Assembly: GCA_949289715.1 (NCBI GenBank)
Contig: CASEPJ010000103.1
Span: 1-12,821, forward strand
From: an uncultured Clostridia bacterium
GTDB lineage: Bacteria; Bacillota; Clostridia; Christensenellales; CASEPJ01
Direction: 5' to 3'
DNA: 12,821 nt
Below, piece after piece: positions 5,951 to 12,821 of the stretch; within the stretch, counting starts at the first letter, position 1, and each line of letters opens with the position of its first letter. The notes beneath the pieces are model-generated. The model had not been told where the DNA came from and ran no database searches. It was given only the letters and a program-made list of their open reading frames with translations. Position numbers and translations under genes: made by a program.

Positions 5951-7483
5951 TTAGGCTTTTTCTATTAAAGATTTTCCCGTCATCTCTTCCGGCTTGTTTA
6001 ATCCCATAATGTCTAATAAAGTGGGAGATATATCGGCAAGTATACCGTCGTTTCTTAAAACGGCACCAAGATTCGAGTTATCGACTAAAATAAAAGGAAC
6101 TCTGTTCGTGGTATGCGGGGTAAAAGGATTACCTTCGTCGTCAAGCATTTTGTCTGCATTGCCGTGGTCTGCTGTAATTATAGCTTTACCGTTTAAAGAT
6201 AAAATGGTATCGACCAATTTTCCAACACATTCATCCACCGTTTTTACCGCTTTTACAGCAGCATCGAATACACCCGTATGTCCGACCATATCGCAATTTG
6301 CAAAATTTAAAATCATAACATCGTATTTCCCGCTTTTAACGGCTTCTATTGCTTTTTCGTTGACCTCGAAAGCACTCATTTCGGGTTTTAAGTCATAAGT
6401 GGCGACTTTAGGACTATTAACTAAAATTCTGTTTTCGTTTTTATATTGTTCTTCTTTACCTCCGTTGAAGAAGAAAGTAACGTGTGCGTATTTCTCGGTT
6501 TCAGCTATTCTCAATTGAGTATATCCTTTGTCGGAAAGGTATTCTCCCAAAGTGTTCTTCAATTTTTGTTCGGGAAAAGCAATTTTCACATTTTCGAAAG
6601 CAGCATCGTACTTGGTAAAACAAACATATTTTGGTTTTAAATATCCCGTTGCTCTGTCAAACGATTCAAAATCTTTCTGAATAAAAGTTCTTGTAATTTC
6701 TCTTGCTCTGTCAGGACGGAAATTAAAGCATATTATTGCATCGCCTTGCTCAATTCGCTTTACTAAAACTCCGTTTTCTAAAACCACTATCGGCTCTATA
6801 AATTCATCGGTAACCCCTTTCTGATACGAATTTTCCATAGCCTGAACGGGATTGTCGGTTAATATGCCTATACCCGAAGTCATTGCGTCATAAGCTCTTT
6901 TTACCCTCTCCCATCTGTTGTCTCTGTCCATTGCATAATAACGCCCTACAACCGTGGCTATTTTACCTACGCCGATTTTATTCATTTCTTGCTGTAAATC
7001 GGCAATAAAACCTTTTCCGCTGGTTGTAGATACATCTCTTCCGTCCATAAAACAATGGACATAAACCCTTTTTAATCCTTTATTTGCAGCCAATTTTAAA
7101 ATTGCATAAAGGTGCTTTATATGAGAATGTACCCCGCCGTCGGATAAAAGCCCATATAAGTGCAGAGATTTATTTTCGCTAATGCAATAATCCACAGCAT
7201 CGTTTAATGCAGGATTTTTGAAAAATTCACCGTCATCTATCTCTTTTGTAATCCTTGTTAATTCCTGATAAACTATTCTCCCTGCGCCGATGTTCACGTG
7301 CCCTACTTCGCTGTTACCCATTTGACCTTCCGGTAAACCGACAGACATACCGCTTGCACCAAGCGTTGTATGAGGATATTTATTCAATAATTTTTTTATA
7401 TTCGGAATTCCGCTAGCTGTTATGGCATTACCTTTGCTTTCATCGGTAAATGCAAAACCGTCCATAATTATAATTGCGTACAT
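5951..7483 (-). CDS. gpmI: 2,3-bisphosphoglycerate-independent phosphoglycerate mutase
   Basis: 510 residues, the normal length. It interconverts 3- and 2-phosphoglycerate in lower glycolysis using two manganese ions and a phosphoserine intermediate. The nucleophile is Ser58 in GQMGNSEVGH. Metal ligands are visible as D8, D439 and H440 for one site, and D398, H402 and H457 for the other. Substrate-binding residues include H119, D149-associated DGRD (147-150), R181, R187, R256, R259 and K331. The N terminus begins MYAIIIMDGF, a few residues shorter than usual before the first metal Asp. A weak AGGTGA precedes the ATG. It follows tpiA by 47 bases with no terminator between, so the two are probably cotranscribed. 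Confidence 0.98.
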   Translation of the reverse strand: MYAIIIMDGFAFTDESKGNAITASGIPNIKKLLNKYPHTTLGASGMSVGLPEGQMGNSEVGHVNIGAGRIVYQELTRITKEIDDGEFFKNPALNDAVDYCISENKSLHLYGLLSDGGVHSHIKHLYAILKLAANKGLKRVYVHCFMDGRDVSTTSGKGFIADLQQEMNKIGVGKIATVVGRYYAMDRDNRWERVKRAYDAMTSGIGILTDNPVQAMENSYQKGVTDEFIEPIVVLENGVLVKRIEQGDAIICFNFRPDRAREITRTFIQKDFESFDRATGYLKPKYVCFTKYDAAFENVKIAFPEQKLKNTLGEYLSDKGYTQLRIAETEKYAHVTFFFNGGKEEQYKNENRILVNSPKVATYDLKPEMSAFEVNEKAIEAVKSGKYDVMILNFANCDMVGHTGVFDAAVKAVKTVDECVGKLVDTILSLNGKAIITADHGNADKMLDDEGNPFTPHTTNRVPFILVDNSNLGAVLRNDGILADISPTLLDIMGLNKPEEMTGKSLIEKA

Positions 7484-7530
7484 AATTCACCTATATATTA
7501 ATTCTATGTATTAATCGTTTATAAAAAGCG

Positions 7531-8280
7531 TTATCTGTAATTTACTATTCTTGCAAAATCCGCTGCTTTTAAAGATGCTCCGCCTATAAGTCCGCCGTCG
7601 ATTTCCGGCATAGACATGAGCTCGTCTACATTTTTCGTATTCATGCTGCCGCCGTATAATATTCTGAGATTTTGCGAAACATTTTCTCCGAAAAGTTCTT
7701 TTATTGTATTTCTTATAAAAAGGATAGTAGCGTTTGCGTCTTCGGCGGTTGCGGTTTTGCCCGTTCCGATAGCCCAAACAGGTTCATAAGCTATTATAAT
7801 TTTTTTAAAATCGTCCTCGGAAAAATTCTTGAAACCTTCCGTAATTTGTTTTCTTAAAACATTTTCAGTTTTGCCTTCTTCCCTTTCCTCTAAAAGTTCT
7901 CCTACGCATACTATTGCCGTTATATTATGTTTAATAACGGCAGCAGTTCTCATATTAACCGTTTTGTCGGTCTCGCCGAAGTATTGTCTTCTTTCGCTGT
8001 GACCGATAACGCAATAAGATATTCCTATTTCTTCAAGCATTGCGGGGGAAACTTCACCCGTAAAAGCTCCGTTATCGGCCCAATGAGCATTTTGAGCGCC
8101 CACGCCGATTTTTGTATTTGCCAAAACCTCTTTAACGCAAATAAGGTCAGTATAAGGAACGCAAACCGCACAATCCGCAAGACTTCCCTGAACCAACGGT
8201 ATAAGTTCTTTCGCAAGTTCTTTGGCATCTTGCTGTAATTTATTCATTTTCCAGTTGCCGATAATAATCGGTTTTCTCAT
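7531..8280 (-). CDS. tpiA: Triosephosphate isomerase
   Basis: 249-residue TIM-barrel enzyme interconverting dihydroxyacetone phosphate and glyceraldehyde 3-phosphate. The catalytic residues are in place: N9 and K11 in GNWKMN, H94 in VIGHSERR, and E166 in AYEPVWAIGTG, whose following residues form the mobile lid (loop 6). The phosphate-binding LYGGS and GGLIGGASL segments are present near the C terminus. GGAGG lies eight bases before the ATG. A hairpin between pgk and tpiA suggests partial termination. A TATAAA -10-like element at about 8312-8317 lacks a clear -35, so tpiA may depend on read-through from pgk. gpmI follows after 47 bases. Confidence 0.98.
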   Translation of the reverse strand: MRKPIIIGNWKMNKLQQDAKELAKELIPLVQGSLADCAVCVPYTDLICVKEVLANTKIGVGAQNAHWADNGAFTGEVSPAMLEEIGISYCVIGHSERRQYFGETDKTVNMRTAAVIKHNITAIVCVGELLEEREEGKTENVLRKQITEGFKNFSEDDFKKIIIAYEPVWAIGTGKTATAEDANATILFIRNTIKELFGENVSQNLRILYGGSMNTKNVDELMSMPEIDGGLIGGASLKAADFARIVNYR

Positions 8281-8332
8281 TATTTTATCCTCCGTTAAAA
8301 TTTAAACTCTTTTATACAGACTATATAAACAC

Positions 8333-8362
8333 AATAAAACCTCGATAAATCGAGGTTTTATT
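8333..8362 (-). terminator. Terminator between pgk and tpiA
   Basis: AATAAAACCTCG and CGAGGTTTTATT form a perfect 12-bp inverted repeat around ATAAAT, lying 14 bases after the pgk stop. Its core CCTCGAT/ATCGAGG is followed on the minus strand by TTTTATTGTGTTT. The arms also give a T-rich tail in the other direction, but no gene converges on it. With tpiA directly downstream it could set the pgk:tpiA ratio; that is inference. Confidence 0.8.
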
Positions 8363-8376
8363 CCCATTTTTGATTA

Positions 8377-9570
8377 TTACTTATCGTTAAGACAAGCCAC
8401 GCCGGGAAGTTCTATACCCTCCAGGAATTCAAGAGAAGCTCCGCCGCCTGTGGAAATATGCGTCATTTTATCGGCATATCCTAATTTAATTACGGCCGCT
8501 GCGGAATCTCCGCCACCTATTATAGTGATTGCACCGCTTTCAGCAACTGCTTTTGCAATCGCATCTGTTCCGTGTGCGAAATTGGAAAATTCACAAACAC
8601 CCATAGGACCGTTCCAAATAATCGTACCGGCACCCTTTAAAGCTGCGGAAAATTTTGCGCAAGTTTCGTTGCCGATATCCATTCCCTGCCATCCGTCGGG
8701 AATTTTATCCGTTTTAACTGTCATGATTTCACCGTCATTTGAAAATTCCTGTGTAATAACCGTATCGTCTGGCAAATAAATTTCTACGTTATTTGCTTTT
8801 GCTTTTGCTATTAATTCTTTAGCCAAATCGAGTTTATCGTTTTCGCACAAGGAATTACCAATGTTTCCGCCCAAAGCTTTAACGAAAGTATAAGCCATTC
8901 CTCCGCCGATAATTAATTTATCCACTTTATCGAGCAAATTATTTATAACCCCGATTTTATCTGAAACTTTAGCACCGCCCAAAATAGCAATAAAAGGTCT
9001 TTTGGGGTTTTCGAGAGCTCCGCCCATTATTTCCAATTCTTTAGCAATTAAGAAACCGGAAACCGCAGTTTTAATAAATCCGTATTGTACCACGCCTGCC
9101 GTGGATGCATGAGCTCTGTGTGCTGTACCAAACGCATCGTTAACGTAAATATCTACGAAAGAAGCAAGTTTTTCACAGAAATCTTTATCATTCTTTTCTT
9201 CTTCCTTATGAAAACGCAAGTTTTCCAGAAGAACGCATTCGCCCGGTTTTAAAGCTGCAACGGCTGCTTTGGCACTATCTCCTATAACGTCGGAGGCAAA
9301 TGTAACTTTACCGCCAAGCAATTCGTTTAAACGGTCGGCAACCGGTTTTAAAGAGTATTTCATATTGAATTCACCCTTCGGTCTACCAAGATGGGAACAA
9401 AGAACAACTTTGGCGCCCTGTTCCATCAAATATTTTATTGTAGGAAGAGCTGCAACTATTCTGTTATCGTTGGTTATTTTCTGATTCTCATCCAACGGCA
9501 CGTTGAAGTCGCATCTGACTAAAACTCTTTTACCTTTGACATCAATGTCTTTAACGGTCTTTTTGTTCAT
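8377..9570 (-). CDS. pgk: Phosphoglycerate kinase
   Basis: 397-residue cytoplasmic monomer that makes ATP from 1,3-bisphosphoglycerate and ADP. The N-terminal domain carries RVLVRCDFNVPLD (15-27), HLGRP (60-64), R119 in ENLRF and R152 in AHRAH for the substrate. The C-terminal domain carries GGAKVSDK (198-205), NGPMG (320-324) and GGGDSAAA (352-359) for the nucleotide. All expected residues are intact. AAGGAG lies seven bases before the ATG. It has a strong promoter 80 bases upstream and is the first gene of the pgk-tpiA-gpmI series. No gapA is adjacent; the upstream neighbour is leuS. Confidence 0.99.
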   Translation of the reverse strand: MNKKTVKDIDVKGKRVLVRCDFNVPLDENQKITNDNRIVAALPTIKYLMEQGAKVVLCSHLGRPKGEFNMKYSLKPVADRLNELLGGKVTFASDVIGDSAKAAVAALKPGECVLLENLRFHKEEEKNDKDFCEKLASFVDIYVNDAFGTAHRAHASTAGVVQYGFIKTAVSGFLIAKELEIMGGALENPKRPFIAILGGAKVSDKIGVINNLLDKVDKLIIGGGMAYTFVKALGGNIGNSLCENDKLDLAKELIAKAKANNVEIYLPDDTVITQEFSNDGEIMTVKTDKIPDGWQGMDIGNETCAKFSAALKGAGTIIWNGPMGVCEFSNFAHGTDAIAKAVAESGAITIIGGGDSAAAVIKLGYADKMTHISTGGGASLEFLEGIELPGVACLNDK

Positions 9571-9652
9571 AAACGTTCTCCTTATATGTAAACTTTATAT
9601 TTTTCTACAGTTAATAAGTTAATAAAAGCAAAAACTTACAGTATATATAAAT

Positions 9653-9681
9653 ATTTTACTTTATAGCAATATTATTGTCAA
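9653..9681 (-). promoter_or_regulatory. pgk promoter
   Basis: On the minus strand a perfect TTGACA (9676-9681) and TAAAAT (9653-9658) are 17 bases apart. Initiation near 9646 gives a leader of about 75 nt, AT-rich and without a recognisable riboswitch. Confidence 0.87.
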
Positions 9682-9720
9682 ACGATTTTAAATCAATTAT
9701 ATAAATAAGGAAAATTTTTC

Positions 9721-9733
9721 CCGATTTTTTCGG
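9721..9733 (-). terminator. Weak terminator-like hairpin after leuS
   Basis: On the minus strand CCGA and TCGG pair across five bases, eight bases past the leuS stop. A second possible stem, GGAAA/TTTCC, follows with TTATTTATAT. Neither is strong and there is no clean U tract, so leuS may read into pgk. Confidence 0.3.
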
Positions 9734-9740
9734 CTTAAAA

Positions 9741-12161
9741 TCAAACTACGATATTTATCAGCCTGCCGGGTATAACAATTATTTTTTTAATTTTTTTACC
9801 CTCTATAAATTTTTGTACCGTCGCATCGTTTAATGCGAATTCTTTTAATTCCTGTTCGTTCCAGCTTGCCGAAATTACAGCTCTTCCCCTTACTTTACTG
9901 TTTATTTGCAAAGCCACTTCTATCTCGTCTCGATGCAGTTTTTTCTCGTCGCAAACGGGATATCTCTCTTTAAATACGCTGTCGCTGTGTTTTATCGACC
10001 ATAATTCTTCCGCATAGTGAGGGGCTAAAGGTGCTATAAGTTTTATTACATTTTCGATTATATTAATTAACAAAGCCTTATTTTTTACAGGTTTTTCATA
10101 TTTATATAATGTGTTGACCAATTCCATCAATCTTGCAATGGCAGTATTGAAACCAAATTGCTCGATATCCGCAATCATAGATTTAATTGCAAAATTAAGC
10201 GCATATTCCAAATCTTTCTCTTCTTTTTCATAAGTAGCCGCAGAATCGGGTAAATCGTAAACGGAAAGTACAAGCCTTTCCAAACGGTCGAGAAACTTGG
10301 ATATCGACTGAATTCCGCCGTCGTTCCATGCACCGCCTTCCGTATAGCTGAAACCGAACATCAAATACATTCTGAATACGTCCGTTCCGTATTTTTCGAT
10401 ATACGCATCCGGCGAAACCACGTTTCCTCTGGACTTACTCATTTTATTACCGTCGGGTCCCAAAATTGTGCCTTGATGAACCAACGAAAGGAATGGCTCA
10501 TCGAAATTAAGATATCCCATATCTCTCAATGCTTTGGTAAAAAATCTTGCATAAAGCAAATGCATACACGCATGTTCCGCTCCGCCTATATATTTATCCA
10601 CAGGAAGAATTTTATTTATCCAATCGGAATCGAAAGCTTTTTCTGCATTTTTATTATCGGGATATCTTAAATAATACCAACTGGAACAAACAAACGTGTC
10701 TAACGTATCGGGATCTCGTTTTGCAGGCGCACCGCAAACGGGACATTTTACGTTCATAAATCCCGAATGAGTTGCCAACGGAGATTTTCCTTTGGCAGAA
10801 AATTCCACGTCTCTCGGAAGTTTTACGGGCAAATCTTTTTCAGGCACCGGAACTTCTCCGCAATGAGGACAATGTATAATCGGAATGGGCGCACCCCAAT
10901 AACGCTGTCTTGAAACTAACCAATCTCTCAAACGATAATTGGTTTTTTCTTCTCCCTTTCCCTGTTTTTTCAGTTTATCTATAATAGCCGATTTTGCTTC
11001 TTCAGAAGTCATACCGTCGAATTCATTGCTGTTAACAAGAATACCGTATTCGCAATAAGGCAGCTCGTCGGCCGAACCGTCTTTAGATTTTATTACCCGT
11101 TCTATGGGTAAATTATATTTTGAGGCAAATTCAAAATCCCTTTCGTCATGAGCAGGCACGCCCATAACTGCACCCGTACCGTAAGAATAAAGTACATAAT
11201 CACCTATCCAAACAGGCACTTTTTTACCGTTTAAGGGATTAATACAATAAGAACCCGTAAATACGCCCGTTTTTTCTTTTGTAGAGGATAAACGCTCTAT
11301 TTCGGTAATTTTAGAAGCCTCTAAAATATATTTTTCAACATCTTTTGCATATTCTTTCTTGGTTAGTTTTTTTACAAGCGGATGTTCGGGTGCCAAAACC
11401 ATGTAAGTAACGCCTTCGAGAGTATCGGCCCTTGTTGTAAATACTTTAAACTCATCGCCTGTTTCGGCGGTAAAAACAACCTCTCCTCCTACCGATTTCC
11501 CAATCCAATTCCTCTGCATAGATTTTGTTTTTTCAGGCCAATCGAGAGTATCAAGACCGTTTAATAATTCTTCAGCATAATCGGTAATCTTAAAAAACCA
11601 CTGCGTTAAATCTTTTCTTACTATTTCCGTACCGCATCTTTCGCATTTGTTGTCTATAACCTGCTCGTTTGCAAGGACGGTATCACATGAAGAACAATAG
11701 TTAACCGGTGCGTTCTTTCTGTAAGCCAGCCCTTTTTTATATAACTGCAAAAATATCCATTGCGTCCATTTGTAATATTCAGGAACACAAGTCATAAGCT
11801 CATAATCCCAATCAAAAGAGGCACCCATGGCTTTAAGCTGCTTTTCCATAGTACTAATATTTTTAAATGTGGAATCTTCGGGGTGAATTCCTACCTTTAT
11901 GGCATAATTTTCTGCAGGCAATCCGAATGCATCAAAACCCATAGGATGAAATACGTTTTTTCCTTGCATCCTTTTAAATCTTGCAAAACTATCAGCAGGT
12001 CCGTAATTGTACCAATGTCCTATATGCAAATTTGCTCCGGAAGGATAGCTGAACATTTCCAAAACGTAATATTTATTGTCCAAATCATTACGGTCGAATT
12101 TATATAAACCTTCTTCTTCCCATTTTTTTTGCCACTTTTTCTCAATAGCAATATTATCCAT
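9741..12161 (-). CDS. leuS: Leucyl-tRNA synthetase
   Basis: 806-residue class I synthetase that charges tRNA-Leu. The catalytic Rossmann fold carries HIGH at 46-49 and KMSKS at 573-577. A zinc ribbon has C156, C159, C173 and C176. The CP1 editing domain (about 225-410) shows TTRADTLEG (242-250) and GTGAVMGVPAHDERD (328-342), which contains the conserved Asp that binds the misacylated amino acid. A second CxxC pair set (C431/C434 and C473/C476) suggests another metal-binding insert. WLVSRQRYWGAPIP (414-427) and the anticodon-binding C-terminal domain with LQINSKVRG are typical of the bacterial enzyme. AAGGAG at 12169-12174 is seven bases before the ATG. The short leader from the proposed promoter has no T-box, although leuS is often T-box controlled in Bacillota. 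The gene ends in TGA. Confidence 0.98.
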   Translation of the reverse strand: MDNIAIEKKWQKKWEEEGLYKFDRNDLDNKYYVLEMFSYPSGANLHIGHWYNYGPADSFARFKRMQGKNVFHPMGFDAFGLPAENYAIKVGIHPEDSTFKNISTMEKQLKAMGASFDWDYELMTCVPEYYKWTQWIFLQLYKKGLAYRKNAPVNYCSSCDTVLANEQVIDNKCERCGTEIVRKDLTQWFFKITDYAEELLNGLDTLDWPEKTKSMQRNWIGKSVGGEVVFTAETGDEFKVFTTRADTLEGVTYMVLAPEHPLVKKLTKKEYAKDVEKYILEASKITEIERLSSTKEKTGVFTGSYCINPLNGKKVPVWIGDYVLYSYGTGAVMGVPAHDERDFEFASKYNLPIERVIKSKDGSADELPYCEYGILVNSNEFDGMTSEEAKSAIIDKLKKQGKGEEKTNYRLRDWLVSRQRYWGAPIPIIHCPHCGEVPVPEKDLPVKLPRDVEFSAKGKSPLATHSGFMNVKCPVCGAPAKRDPDTLDTFVCSSWYYLRYPDNKNAEKAFDSDWINKILPVDKYIGGAEHACMHLLYARFFTKALRDMGYLNFDEPFLSLVHQGTILGPDGNKMSKSRGNVVSPDAYIEKYGTDVFRMYLMFGFSYTEGGAWNDGGIQSISKFLDRLERLVLSVYDLPDSAATYEKEEKDLEYALNFAIKSMIADIEQFGFNTAIARLMELVNTLYKYEKPVKNKALLINIIENVIKLIAPLAPHYAEELWSIKHSDSVFKERYPVCDEKKLHRDEIEVALQINSKVRGRAVISASWNEQELKEFALNDATVQKFIEGKKIKKIIVIPGRLINIVV

Positions 12162-12205
12162 ATGTTATCTCCTTAATTAGGATTTTTATAATCGGTTTAC
12201 AGTAT

Positions 12206-12234
12206 AGTTTAATACTTTTTATTAAAAAAGTCAA
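12206..12234 (-). promoter_or_regulatory. Probable leuS promoter
   Basis: On the minus strand TTGACT (12229-12234) is followed after 17 bases by TAAACT (12206-12211); TATACT at 12201-12206 is an alternative -10 with a poorer -35. Initiation near 12199 gives a leader of about 37 nt. Confidence 0.55.
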
Positions 12235-12373
12235 TTAAACAAAAATAAATAAAATATTATTATATATTTATATAACTATAAAATCAATTTAATAAAAAAA
12301 TATAAATTTTTATAATTAATAAATAAAAAATATATTAAAACAAAAAAGAAAATTTAAAAACATAATTAAATAT

Positions 12374-12402
12374 TTGACAAAGCCAAAATTTACAATTATA
12401 AT
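12374..12402 (+). promoter_or_regulatory. Orphan consensus promoter facing right
   Basis: TTGACA (12374-12379), a 17-base spacer, and TATAAT (12397-12402): both hexamers are perfect matches to the housekeeping consensus. Nothing recognisable as a gene follows until tRNA-Arg, 300 bases on. An ATG at 12408-12410, close to where transcription would begin, opens a 22-codon frame ending at 12476. It has no ribosome site and no similarity I recognise. Confidence 0.6.
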
Positions 12403-12521
12403 TAACAATGCTTTATGATTATTTTAAAGTCTTAAGAAATATAAAATTATATACCATATATAACCTGTTAATATAATGTCAACATTAATATTTATAAAAT
12501 ACAATTTATAAATTACCGTGT

Positions 12522-12580
12522 TTATATAAAAACTATTTTATTGTTATTTCAATAAAACATTATATAAAAAACTATTTATT
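12522..12580 (+). repeat. Pair of AT-rich direct repeats
   Basis: TTATATAAAAACTATTTTA at 12522-12540 and TTATATAAAAAACTATTTATT at 12560-12580 differ by single A and T length changes. Low-complexity chance similarity is possible. Confidence 0.4.
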
Positions 12581-12669
12581 CTGCAAATTGTAACTTTTGT
12601 TAAAAATAAACGATAATTTTTTAATTTTTACAAGTATTTCAATATTTGTTCCCCTGTTCTTATTCTAAA

Positions 12670-12699
12670 TTGTAAAAATTAAAAAATCATAATTTTAAT
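12670..12699 (+). promoter_or_regulatory. Possible tRNA-Arg promoter
   Basis: TTGTAA (12670-12675) and TTTAAT (12694-12699) are 18 bases apart. Initiation would fall at or just before the tRNA 5' end at 12707. Weak in a very AT-rich context. Confidence 0.4.
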
Positions 12700-12706
12700 A
12701 ACTAAT

Positions 12707-12744
12707 GCTTCCGTAGTTAAATGGATATAACAAGCCCCTCCTAA
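12707..12744 (+). tRNA. tRNA-Arg (anticodon CCT), 5' half only; interrupted after the anticodon loop
   Basis: GCTTCCG (12707-12713) is a 5' acceptor strand. It is followed by TA, a D arm GTTA/TAAC with a GG-containing loop, A26, the stem AGCCC, and the loop CTCCTAA, with anticodon CCT at 12740-12742. This half matches the usual bacterial tRNA-Arg(CCU) closely. The other half is missing where it should be. The next bases, GGGGT, leave a G-G mismatch in the anticodon stem. No T arm of the TTCRA type follows, and no CGGAAGC appears to close the acceptor. The likely explanations are an intron whose 3' exon lies beyond the window, or a broken gene. Confidence 0.75.
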
Positions 12745-12821
12745 GGGGTTGCTCTATCTAAACAATTCGGAACAAATCGGCAGTAAAAAGGCTGTTTCGG
12801 GCGGTTTTTCATAGACAAACC
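12743..12821 (+). ncRNA. Candidate 5' portion of a group I intron in tRNA-Arg(CCU), partial
   Basis: From the anticodon loop onward the sequence folds as AGCCCCT/AGGGGTT (12733-12739 with 12744-12750, one G-U, loop CCTA), as expected of a P1 helix between a 5' exon and an internal guide. It continues TTGCTCTATC-TAAAC-AATTCGG, resembling the P3, joining A residues and P4 order of tRNA-borne group I introns. The window ends ATAGACAAACC, similar to the bases before the Q element. P4 would be ATTCGG (12765-12770), so CC at 12820-12821 would be the start of its partner CCGAAT. The exact splice site, the core P7 and the 3' exon are not visible. A degenerate tRNA is the main alternative. Confidence 0.42.

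Larger units (their letters stand above)
12235..12706. other. AT-rich divergent gap between leuS and tRNA-Arg
   Basis: Almost pure A and T with no long reading frame. It contains a perfect-consensus rightward promoter at 12374-12402, a leftward TTGACA with a poor -10 at 12455-12482, and two near-identical AT-rich 19-21 base direct repeats at 12522-12540 and 12560-12580. No DnaA boxes, T-box or other known RNA element is visible. Confidence 0.6.

Noticed and set aside
5994..6398. 134-codon plus-strand open frame
   Set aside because: Antisense to the conserved 3' part of gpmI; a coding shadow.
11760..12107. 115-codon plus-strand open frame
   Set aside because: Antisense to the HIGH-containing part of leuS; a coding shadow.
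12455..12482. Leftward promoter with TTGACA for leuS
   Set aside because: The -35 is perfect, but the best -10 is TATATG with a 16-base spacer, and it would give a leader of nearly 300 nt with no visible structure. The nearer promoter is preferred.
12235..12706. Replication origin in the AT-rich gap
   Set aside because: No DnaA boxes and no dnaA/dnaN-type neighbours.
12707..12790. A complete ordinary tRNA-Arg
   Set aside because: The 3' half has no T arm and no strand pairing with GCTTCCG, and the anticodon stem would have a G-G mismatch.

Overview
The window is AT-rich bacterial chromosome that uses the standard code. Nearly all of it is read leftward (minus strand). Gene content and order (leuS, pgk-tpiA-gpmI, secG, rnr, smpB, ssrA, short leaders with GGAGG-type ribosome sites) fit an anaerobic Bacillota, most likely a Clostridia-like lineage. 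The rubrerythrin supports an oxygen-sensitive lifestyle. The genus cannot be read from this sequence.

In the direction of transcription (right to left) the layout is as follows. leuS (leucyl-tRNA synthetase) comes first. A strong promoter then drives pgk, which ends at a hairpin terminator, followed by tpiA and gpmI; these are three enzymes of lower glycolysis. secG (Sec translocon subunit) has its own promoter and terminator. rnr (RNase R) is followed by smpB, with an internal promoter inside the end of rnr, and then metAA (homoserine O-acetyltransferase), whose terminator closes that unit. rbr (rubrerythrin) has its own terminator. After a 0.7-kb AT-rich gap come ssrA (tmRNA) and tRNA-Ala(GGC).

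Functionally, rnr, smpB and ssrA are the three parts of trans-translation: RNase R degrades the non-stop message, SmpB delivers tmRNA, and tmRNA tags the protein. Here metAA and rbr, plus the gap, separate smpB from ssrA. The tag encoded by this tmRNA is unusually long (23 codons). The gap beside ssrA holds a 17-base exact match to smpB, possibly the trace of a decayed copy.

At the right edge, on the plus strand, is the 5' half of a tRNA-Arg(CCU). After the anticodon loop it does not continue into a normal tRNA. What follows resembles the start of a group I intron, but the window ends before this can be settled. The 0.5-kb AT-rich gap before it contains a perfect-consensus sigma-70-type promoter pointing right with no recognisable gene behind it. 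I found no CRISPR array, insertion sequence, phage gene or defence system.
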